The notes under the pieces are model-generated. The model saw nothing but the letters and a program-made list of their open reading frames with translations, searched no databases and was not told the origin of the DNA. From assembly GCF_000003815.2 (NCBI RefSeq), contig NC_049979.1, forward strand, positions 23,270,366-23,324,140: 53,775 nt of DNA, written 5' to 3'. A program made the position numbers and the translations under genes. The stretch is from Branchiostoma floridae. Its lineage: Eukaryota; Chordata; Leptocardii; Amphioxiformes; Branchiostomatidae. Positions 35,801-47,800 of this stretch are shown here, one piece after another (positions within the stretch are counted from its first letter, which is position 1; each line of letters begins with the position of its first letter).

Positions 35801-38800
35801 ATAAAAGAGTGTCTGACTTACTTTTTTGGCTGGTTGTATGGATACGGCCCCCTGTTAGGAATGGTGTATGGCTCCACAACAATGTGTCTACTCTCCCCAT
35901 CTGTGGACACTGCCTCCCCACTGTCATCTTCTCTCTTCCTCTTCTTGGCTGCCACTTCTGGGAAGGCCACTTTGAAAGGGGGCAGTTGTTTTGAGGGGTC
36001 CTCAGTGGTGACCTTGACCTGGTACTCAGGGAAACAGGTCTTCAGGTGATCTATGCTGAGAAAGGTGTCGCAGAAGTCCAACTCTGCTATCTGGTTATCC
36101 ATCCTGGAGGGAAAAGTCACAAATGGTTATATTAGCCAGGAATGAACAGTGGCGAGGTGGTCTTGTGGTTAACATTGTTGACTTGGTATCTAAAGGTTTG
36201 GGGTTCAAATCACTAGCAGGCTTCTAGACTAGGCCATTGGAAGGTTCTGTGCCCTTAGGAAAGGTACTCAAGAGAAAATTAGTACAAAGCTTCAGATAGG
36301 GACTTGTGTATGAGGACAGCCACACCTCAAGGACATTGTACTTATCGAAAAGAGTAGAGGCCCATAACAGTGTGAGAGTAGCGAACCATACAGTTTTCTT
36401 TCTAGGTTGACATCTTGAAAAGGTTACAGTCCACAATTATGTCAACCCTTCCACAAATATGGTAAATCACAATAGATAATGTATATACATAAATCAAACA
36501 AAATCATTCAGTCATTTAAAATAAAATGTATACACAATTACTAAATGTAGCCATCAAATGTTGCAGTTTGAAACTAGAGTAGCAATACAGAAGAAACAGT
36601 TTTGTTTACTTTGTGTAATGTGCAGAGCTGGGGTCTCCATATCCCAACAGGACATCATGTAGCCAGTCTGGCACCACACACTCTGTGTTCATCAGGTCAC
36701 GAATGGTCTCCAGAACAGCCTGTGGAGAAATGTGCGAGATGTAAGACAATACATCTACTCACACAATATTAATAGTTCAACTTTTTGTAGGAATTCTAAA
36801 TCAAACACACTGATGTTAAATGGTACTTTTACAGAATCTCAGCAATCCTTCATTTTGTAGCACTGTTCAACAATTAACAAATAATTGCACTAATTTCATT
36901 CCCACATTGTTATGCCATTCCTGATACGATTTGTACATTGACTTGTACAATTTTATAATGTTCCTCTGTTTTATACAATGCTATTTTAGCCTTATTACAT
37001 ATTGATACAACTTAACATTCAATTAAGTACTGACAGCCAATTAATTGGTTTGTCAACACAATTCAGACTTTGTCTGCAAGGTTGATTTTAATAAAAGATT
37101 GATTTGATTAGATTTGATTCACTGTACTTCCAAAGATGTGCCTTCATGATCTTGAATGAAAACGAAAAGTTGATAATACCTTGAAGTTGTTCTCCTTGGG
37201 TTTTCTTCTCATAATGATGTTGAAGGTTTCATACACATCCTGTTAAAAGAGTGTAAAGTAAATCATATTTGCTATAGTTTTCATGGTTAAAGAACCATAA
37301 ATGTTCACAAGACCAAGAAAACAGATCTATATTCACTTAACTTCTGCACATTGGGACAGCATGTGAACTTGATCAAATGCGAAACTACATGTATGGTCAA
37401 GAATGTTTTGTCTATATAGGAATGCCCCTGAAGCTCAACTGGTAGCAGCCTCATGGTTGAGCTACTGGTTCCATTTAGTTGGTAACTAATATACATATAT
37501 CAAAAGGGAAAAAACATACAGTACCTTGCTACTGAAATAGCTAAGTAAGTGTCTGAAAGGACCTTATAGATAGATTTTTTCTATGTATGGCAAGTTGCAT
37601 TGGAGCTTAAAGTGCTCTAACAGTTATTCCTGTGTGTCAGATGATAATGATGAAGTTTGGTATTGTAAACAACAACAAAGGCAATTCTGGTTCCTCAACA
37701 CACCTCTGCACCGTCCATTGTCCTTGCCATGTCCCCTTGGTACTGATTTGGGTCCAGCCACACTCGGAATGTTCTGTTTTCTCCTGGCATGTTTGGCTTT
37801 GGATCAGGACCTAAAGGTAACAGATACGGTTATTAGTATACACTCAATGAAGCAATGTTCTAGTAATACAGTCAGATGATGAGGAAAATAAGCAGACTAG
37901 TTGAATCAAAACCATAACTTACTTAATTCCTTGTTTTCTTATTACTTTGAATTTCCTCCTAATTCTGCGGAACATTATCCTTCCAATGCAAACTTGAACC
38001 CTGGTCAAGCAAACTTTCCTATTCTGGGGATGCAATTTTGGACCAGGGCCAAACAAATTTTCCTGAATGTTTTTCCAATCTTCAGTTACACAATCTTCTG
38101 CCTCACATCCAGTCACTCAGCAATATTCAAACAAAGAAACATGCACACAGACCAAAACATAACTTATAACCCTTACCCTCCTCAATGACCCTGCCCTTTT
38201 CGTCCAGCATGCCCTCGATCTCGCACCCCCTGACACAGGTCAGGCCCACCTGTGGTACGAACGGCTGGTCGTGACTATACCTGGTACCGATGGGCAGGGT
38301 GGGGCGCACAGACACCAGGAAACAAACGTCATGCTTCCGCAGAGCTGGTCATGAATGAGAAAATTATGGTCAGACATCCAGGTAATAACATACACCATTA
38401 TATAGAAGCTACTCAAGTAATGGATAGATCTTGTGAAAGGTCAGATGTTTCACAAGGAATCCATGCATGTTGAACTTCAGATTACTTCCGGTCACTGACT
38501 AAGCCTGACATGTCTCAGCATTCCATTTTGTATATTACTGCTAGGACTTACAGCAGTCAGTTCAATCACTGACCAATATAGAGCTCCTTATATTATACCA
38601 ATTTGATCAATCTTCTATCATGTACACAAATCTACAACTATTTTCAGGAAACAACCATGAATGAAGAGAAGGACAACAAATAAAGTGTGTTGATTCATAT
38701 CATGTTGCATGAAGTTACCAAATTACAAAATCAGCTGCACTGACTTAAGTGACAAGTGCCTAATATTGATGAGACACATGCGTTGACTTGCAGTGACTCA

Positions 38801-41800
38801 AGACAGAGACCTCCACTGGCAGAAAGTCTGCAGTGGATGACCAAGAGAATAAACCACCACTAGAATCATATGACAACTTACACTCCCACTCCTGCTTGAT
38901 GTGCTGCCTCAGGTTCAGGTTCACGGTCACGTCTGCCCTGACCCTGGAGGGGTGGTTCTTCCCTACATGGGGCTTGGACACCTACACAGGTGAGAAGGGC
39001 AGCGTGTAATAAAGATTAGATGTAACATAATTTGAGAGGAAGATACCTCAACATGCTCAATTTTTTGAGTTTGAACAAAATCTAGCACTGCACTGTACCA
39101 AGTTAGCTACCAACACAGATGAACTTTCAATGTTAATATAAACTCAATACTTCCATGTGTTTACTGCACATAATAGAGGTAAGCCTTTCTGATGTATCTA
39201 ACTAGCAGCTCACTTGGTCAAGATGAGTGTTATTAACCATTTTCTATCATAAACTCTTGATATATCATATGTATGGTAGTGGTAAATCTATCAATAACTA
39301 AATACAAGATTTGTAGGATTGTATTGAGTCTTTGGAGGTGTTTAAACTAGGGATACATTGCCCCCCATATATATTCATGTTGGTTGTGACTTGTAAAAAC
39401 CTACCTCAACAACAGCAAAGGCCACCACTGGCTGAGCCATCCGGGCCCACCCCCCAAAATACACACTTCCATCCTCTGCTTTCCTGAATAACGTATAAAA
39501 AAATGGGTAATAATGAAATCGTCTGTAATACATGCAATAACACTGAAAAACTGGATTCCTGGTAGTAACATAATAGGAACATGGCCCTGTGTAACTTAAG
39601 CTGTATACTTTTATCCCTTTTTCTGCTCATTTATGGCTACCAGATAGAGTAATCGATCCTATGACCCCACCAACCCCCATCAAAAGGCAGAAATGTAAAG
39701 TATAAACATAAAATGCAAATATTTGACAGTCATGGATCCTTTCTCATTGACCGAACTGATGATTATGGAACTGATATCAATTGTGATGGACAGTCTGGAT
39801 TGGTCTATTACTACAGGAATGATATTAAATGTTGTATCACACAAACGTAAATTACCATACAAGTGCTTTATAAAAAACAATACCAAGAAGTGCCTACCAA
39901 GGCTTCATTCTGCCAACCGCATCTTCTATGTCTTGTCTGATTTCATCTGGGGAAACAGCAAAATGACAATTTAAAATGTACCATTACACAGTTTCACATG
40001 TTACTGGGAAGTGCATTGTTATAATGTATGGAAACAAGATGCTCAACTAATGTTACAGATTAATATCATTGGTTGCAAGAAGGTCTACAGAAGGCAAGGT
40101 GGTTGACTTAGATTAGTTAGAATGCGGCTTGGTCCAAATCACTAGCAGGCCCCTAATGTTATGCCCATTGGAAAAGCACTTAACCCCTTAATCACAACTC
40201 AGCTCAAAGCATTGTTTAGGGACATCCTCTGAGTCTTAGATGAGATGTAAAGCGACAGGTCGTCTGTTTGAGGAGAGCCACATCTTTAGCACATTCAAGA
40301 TCCCACTGCACTTTTTGCTTAGAGTAAAGGATCCATCCTGGTGTGAGTGGATCAAACCTTGGTCTACACAGCTTGTATCTACTACATATGTTACCCCTAA
40401 TTCTCATTTAACTGGTATGCAAAACAAAGAAAGAAAGAAGGGAAATCTCACATGTGGACTCCAGTCTGAAGAGGTTGAAGTTCCTCAGCAGATAGTCATG
40501 GAGAGTGAGGAACTGCAGGTTGAGTTTGGGCAGGGCCAGGCAACCTGGGGGAAAAGCAGAAGGAATTATCTCTGTTTGGTGTGGATTTGAATACTTTTTA
40601 ATGCTAGGTGGTAAATATACATATAGCTCCTAAGCAGTTACAATACATTTGCCAACGTACATATATCTAACATCTACCTTATAATCATATGTCATCAACA
40701 GACAATACACATAATACATCCTGGATTATGGATATTATCTGAAGTGTTTATACCTCCGACATTACTGTTGCTGCATTAGTAGATCTATTTGAATTCATTG
40801 TTCTTTTAATTTGGGACTGTAATGTTTGGTGACAGTATTATGAGTGTACAGGTTGCTAAAAGGATGATAGCTGATATGTCCATTTGGTGAACAAAGTTAC
40901 TCTTACCTTCACCAGAGAAATACTCCGTTGGAACGATATTCTCATCCCACAGAATCTCTTCAGTGGGATAAAGCGGCATCTCATTTAGGGCCTCCAGCTG
41001 TGACAGTCTCCGCTCATGGCGTGATACCTGAATACAAACAGGAAGCGTACCATGATTTTCATACATATGAAAAGAAATGCCTCAAATCTGCACAGTATCA
41101 TACTATCATGTGTTTCTTCTTTTTTTACTGAATTCATCACTCATGGCGTGATACCTGAATACAAACAGGAAGCGTACCATGATTTTCATACATATGAAAA
41201 GAAATGCCTCAAATCTGCACAGTATCATACTATCATGTGTTTCTTCTTTTTTTACTGAATTCATCACGTTTTGACCTGCAAGAGTCAAAGTGGCTACAGT
41301 TCCTTACCAACAGTTCCAGTAGAAGGTTGGTGCTGTAAGGTGAACTCTCTCCATCTCCCTCAGGATGTGGCAGCAGGTTCAAGTATGCACACACTTCATG
41401 CAACTTCCTGGCACTAGGAAAGGCAACAATATACAGTAAGCTCATCTATTTTTAGGAAAGGAGATTTTGCTATGTTGTTAGTTCACAGTTGAAACAATTC
41501 TGTAGCACATCAGCAACACAACAAAAATGCATATTTGTGGTGGCATGAATTCACCGTGGAGAGGTCACCAGCAAAATAAAACCACCGTGAACATTTAAAG
41601 ATTTACTGTCACAAGTCTTCCTGATAAGGACTTGCATTCAGAAAGACTGCAAATGTTGCAGACAATGGCCACCCGTGTGATAATTCATGCTGCAATTCAA
41701 AGTGTAGCTTTGAGTCAAACTAAAATAACCACATCAATGACAAAAACATCTTTTTGTTAACTCTACCAAGACGGCACAGCATCACTTTCTACATACCTCA

Positions 41801-44800
41801 TTGTGCTGAAGTGTGACTGAAGGGCCTCCCTGGTGTCTATACTGGCTACATTTGCAAAGGCAAACTTCTGAAGCTCTTCAAAGTGTTTGAATACTGCCCT
41901 CTGAAAGACATAAAAATATTTTACAATACCAAACAAATTTAAATGACTTATAAATAACATGAAATACTGAAACCAGAAGATCCACTGTGGTGCCAAGTTA
42001 TGCTGTCCATAAACAGAAAAGCAGACAGACACACCTGGAAACATAACCTTCCTAGGGATGGTACAAAAAGTAACAAAAGGGGATGGCAAGTTGGTCTTAC
42101 GCTGGAGGAAAGCCACACCAAGGACATGTTAAACATCCCACCATCCCAGTGTGACTCACTGTGAGTGGTACAAACCTTACCATCTGGTGTCCGAGTTTAC
42201 ATTTTGAAGATGTGATGGTCACCTGTTGTATCAATCTTACCACAAATGTGGTAATCCTCAATAGATAAACAATTATGATCCCTATGTGTTTCCTATATGT
42301 ATATTACCATCTAGCAAAAGTAGAAAACTCCATATCCTGTAATTTCTAACACTGTCCAGACCTAACCTGTAGTGAAGTGATCCTGTTGTAGTGCAGGTCT
42401 GTCATGTTGTGGTCTGTCAAGGCTTCCCCTGTCTGGTCATTGATCTCAAAACCAGCATAGAACTTCAGTCTGTCCAGCAGCTGACAGAACAGAGAGATCA
42501 CATTTAAGAAGGAAATGCATAAGAAGTCTGAAGATACATACTACAGGTATGCTCTACTACATAGTCGGTTTTCATTCAATAACATCATATTAAGCTTATA
42601 GGTATAGATTCATTCATTCATTTTCCTGTAGGCTAAAGAACTAAAGAAGGTAAAATGAGGTTTGTGATGATGCAAACAATTAGAAAGTACTGTAGTAGTA
42701 TATGGGAAATGCATATTGTCAGTGCAAGGAATTTGCAGAGGAGAGGTTTCTGCATGAATCGCAAAATACAACCACTGTGAATACTTCAAGATTTGCAGCT
42801 ACAGGTATGTGAGGTATGTGTGCATTCTAAAAATACAGATGCTATATTACATTTGAATCAGCAGAGCTGTATGCCACAGCAGAGCTTGTAGATAGTGGCC
42901 AGACACAACAACAATGTACAGATAGTCTGTCTGGTACAGTTTTCATCCTTTAAGACCATTAGAAAGGGAAATGGTCCTTACCTGGTTAAAGAGCCTGCCT
43001 TCCTCCTTTTTGGTCAGTTTGGACAGCCGACACTTGACCACCAGGTGAGAGTCGTCCATCAGGGTGTTGAACCAGCGCCTTGTGGGCAGCAGCGCCTGTG
43101 GGGAGGAGGAGATCACAATGCAGTCAAGCCAATGCAGTGGTAATGGCTCCAATGTACAGGGATTCACTCGTGTGTTTTTTTCGCGTAACACCCTCAACAA
43201 GTTAGAACATTTTACAAAACCTTAAACAATAGATGTTTTACACAACAGGGCTGGGTACATATTATGTCTAAGGTTACATACCGAAAGGTGCTATTGCATA
43301 CTGATTTACAGTTTGTTTTGAGATTCAAGTGTCATATAATGGTAAACATTTCATGTATTACCTGTCTATAATTTCAATGTTTGCTATAGAGTAAGGTTAG
43401 CAATATTTTGTTGATATTTTTCTTTTAACTATCTTACATTATGCACCATTTTTTTCTGTGCATCTAAATTTTTATGTTATGTGCATGATAGCACTTATTC
43501 TGAAGAATGAATTTCCAGCCCTTTGCAAAGGTCCTGACAGCAGGCATAAGTGCCTTGATGTTGTCACAAATTGGAACCTTTGCACATACCTCAAGGTCAA
43601 TCATCAGCTCCAGGAACCTCTCACAGTAGTGGACTTTATCCATTTCCACTGGTCCTGTAAAGAAATAGGAACAACACACACATTACAGGCACAAGTAAGA
43701 CATACTGGACTCTCACAGACGTCAACCTTATCCAACCTTTGCATGGCAGATGTTTCATCTACTGAGTATCTAATATCAGCTCAGAAAAGAACAAGAAATA
43801 GTTATGCCTTCAAGAAAAAAAGTTTTCAACCAAGGATTGATGTGTTCAAAAATTTGTACTTTCCTACAACTATCACAGAGTGGAACTAATTGCTACCAAG
43901 TACAGTAGGAGCATTGTTACTAGATAGCTTTAAACAACATTTGCAGTCAGGTGTGCAAAAGATATGACGGGTCGTTTAATTTTTGCTGCAACTCATACCA
44001 TCAAATCTAGCATGTTATGCCAAAGTGCCATTATACCAGCTATATACATTGCAGACACAGATCTATACCAAGCTTTGTACTGTTTTAAAATTATGCAACT
44101 TTTGCAGTGGTTTCATATTTGCATTGTTGAGGTGGTCCCCTCTAATGTTAATTCACGACACTGCTCATATGCCTTCCTTGTATGACTAATGTACTACAGA
44201 ATAGTTTCAAGTGTGAAAACCTCCTTTCTCTCCCACAATGCAATAAAACCACCACAAAAGTAAATGAATTTACAGTACCTACACAAGATCTAGACCCATC
44301 ATTGCAAACAGTACCTGTGGCAGGAATGTTGTCCAAAGTACCAAAGAATTTCTTCATGAGGTGATACAGAAATTGTCTGTCATATACAGATCTGAAACAA
44401 ATATGTAAGAAGACACAAGTAAGACACTGGACTGAGTCTTAGGACAGCAGAAACCAGAGCACAGGACAGTGCACGTTTAAGTACTTGGAACTGTTAGATT
44501 TAAGATGATGGTGGACTATTTTCTTGAAACCAAGACTGTTTCAAGATAACATACTGTAATTCCTGATTTTTTAAAATGTAATTTTATGTTCACGGTTTTC
44601 ACGGTGATGACTGTATTCTGAACTTGTTACTACCGTTAACAAATAAATCACTTTTTTTTACGCACACCTCCTACCACTGTGAACATTTCGTTCCAAGAAC
44701 AAGTTAAATTCTCTCTCAGACCGTGAAAGTTTGGTACTGAGAAGATGAAGTGAATTACAGTAGGTCAGTTAGTAAGTTCAGACCCTTACTGTTTCAGTGC

Positions 44801-47800
44801 AGGGTTTATTTTTACATTTTACCTGTGTTTCAAAAGACGAGTGTAGCCTTAATCAGGATTGAACTGGCATTCCCCAATTACCCACTAATTAGAATCAGGA
44901 GCTCAACTGTGAGGCTTCAAACATGGCTCAATAGAAAAACTATAACAATGGAAATACCTCTCCAGAGCAGGTGGATTCAATCGAGAGTCAGCCTTTTTCA
45001 ACACATTCCAGAACTTTTTCAACTTTGGTGTAGCCTTCAGTTCTTGCTGTAAACGAGCCTGAAATTAAAATAATTTGTGAATACATGTCAATATTGTCAA
45101 TAGGGGCTTGATAATCAATCAACCAATTGTTCGCTTTGTTTATTGTTTATTGTATATTCAAAAGATCTCCATTAGTGAGTACAATTCAGACAATGCATCA
45201 CTAGTCTTCCTGGAGTCATAAGACAAACATGTTACATAATACAACATTAACACACTACATTGCACCAAAATCACTTAAACATAACAGTTCAGACAGTTCT
45301 TGCCAATTCAGTTATTTTTGCAATAGATGCAAAAGGGAGTTTTTACTTCTGTAGTATAGTATACTTTAAAAATTGCAGAGGAGAGTTCACTGGAAAGAAA
45401 TTGAAGATAAAACCACTATGACTATTTTAAGATTTACAGCATCTTTTCACACTGCAATGATGCACAAAGTTATTGCTTACTGGAAGAAGATTCATCCACA
45501 TGGGAAGGGAGACCAGTCGCTGTACTTGTCCCCTCACCAAGTCCACCTCCTAAAAACAATGGTAGAATTGTTAACCTCTTAGTACTTAGTACTTAGGCAG
45601 TGCTCGAAATTCATTTTTGGGATTAAAAAATTGGGTGCACCAAAAAATTTTTTGGTGCACCACTTAAATAAAGTAAAGTAAAAACCAAATAATAGAATTT
45701 AGTTACACGCTATCAAATTCTTAAACAAGTACCATGACAGGCATTTTTATTATCTTGCTAACACTTAGATCTCATCATGTCAAGAATATGATATATACTA
45801 GTATACTTTGATATCTTTACATACATAAACGTAAGAAAATATTTGGGTGCACCCTGTGCACCCACAGAAAATAATTGGGTGCACAGCTCCAATTTTGGGT
45901 GCACCTGGGTGCACATGCACCCAGCATTTCGAGCCGTTATGGGACTACCACTAATGATGTCTGCAAAAGGGAAGCACTTATATGACAACATTGGCTACTC
46001 TGTAGGAGATAGTTATGAGGTTCTTTATCATTTTTCCTGGACACGTCTTAAATAAGGTACTGGAAAACAAATAAAACACTGAAATTCTGCTTTACAAATC
46101 ATTATCTCAAGACAGTTAATTCTGTTAATGTAAACTTTGCAGTGATTATATACATATACTACTATAGTACATGTAGTAATACAGTAGTAGTAATACAGTA
46201 GTAGTAGTAGTAGCAGTAGTAGTAGTAGTAGTACAGAAGTAACACAATGGAAACACATTTGCTCTGTCTTGCATTCACAATGGACAGGTCACCACAAAAA
46301 CTGTGAAAATGACACCACTAACATTTCAGGCTTTACGGTACCAAAGAATGACTGAAGTAGAACTGACCAGACTGTTGAAGCAGTGGATGAGGAACACCAG
46401 CAGGACCGTCTGTTCTCTCAGAGTAATGCCTTCCTCCTGCAGGCTGGCGGACATCACTCGCCGGAAGAACATTGGGAAGTGGTCAGGCTTCTTCACAAAG
46501 GGCTGAAAAAAAAGAGACCAACACCTCAATCTACATCAGAGCATGCTCAAAATTTGTAAAAAAAATGTATAGAACTTGGCTCCAACTATTGGGTGCATAA
46601 GCACTTTGTACATGCAAAATTGCATGCATATGACTGTGCGGTTTTGTAATATTATGTTAAGGCACTATTGCAGTATACATGACACAGGCTAATTTGGACA
46701 TCCAAAAGTCAGAAAAAATTTTTTAATTTAGCTTTAGATCTTGTGTACATCAGAGGTTTTGGTACTACACATGCAGCCCTTGACTGACTGTGTGACTCTT
46801 TCCAACTTCCAGGTTCTGCCTGCAATTCAGGACAAGAATGTTCTCCCTTCACATTTTATAGACATTCTACTTTATATTATGATGCTGTGCACACTACCTT
46901 TAACATTTTTATGTTACGTGCACCAAAATGAATTTTGAGCTCTGTACAAAGCGAGGTTGTAAAACTGACCTCCCATGCTGGCACCTTCTCCCTGAATTTT
47001 TCATTGACCATGACAGCTACAGACATCATGTGCGCATGTGTGGCCTTGTCTGGGTTGTAGTTTGGCCACAGGAAGTTTTCCAGGTACTGACTGAACTCTA
47101 GAAGCATGACCCTCCTGATGGCAAACCTGTGTGTGGTGGGGAACACATTTGATGTGTTATCAAGTACATGTTTTACCAAAATCACTACATCATATACTTA
47201 AATGATTAAAATAAGTGTTAGTACATGAACCAAAAATTGTGAATTTCATTCACTAAAAAAGATCAACTACATTCTGGATAACAAAGCTCAGCAGTCAATT
47301 TAATAAACAACTGTAACAATTTAGAAATAGAACATACTTGGTACCAAGTAGATCCTTCTTGTAGATATCTTCAACAACCTATACAGGGAAAAAGCAATTA
47401 AAGGATTAGGATATTTTCAGATCATTCTTTTGTGACAGCAGATTGTAGTCCCTTTTCTGTGACCAATGAAATAATGTCTGTTGGTCAATACTTCCAACAA
47501 AATTTGATTCAGAGATCCCCGATTGAAATCTAATATCTATGATAAATCTAAACAGATTTTGTACAAATATACAAAGATTACGATGATGTCTCCTAAGCAT
47601 GCAGACTCAAACTCAGAGCTAGTTCATTTCTCTACATTCCATCTGAATAGACACAAGGAGGTTATTTTGGTAATGCTATGGAAGGAAGCTCCCATACCTG
47701 TGGGTCAAATGTTGGAGTTGGACCGGTGCGATGTGGTGCCCATAACTTGTTGGCAAACTGTAAATACAGGAGAAGAAATCAGTTTGGTCCATTGTTGTAT

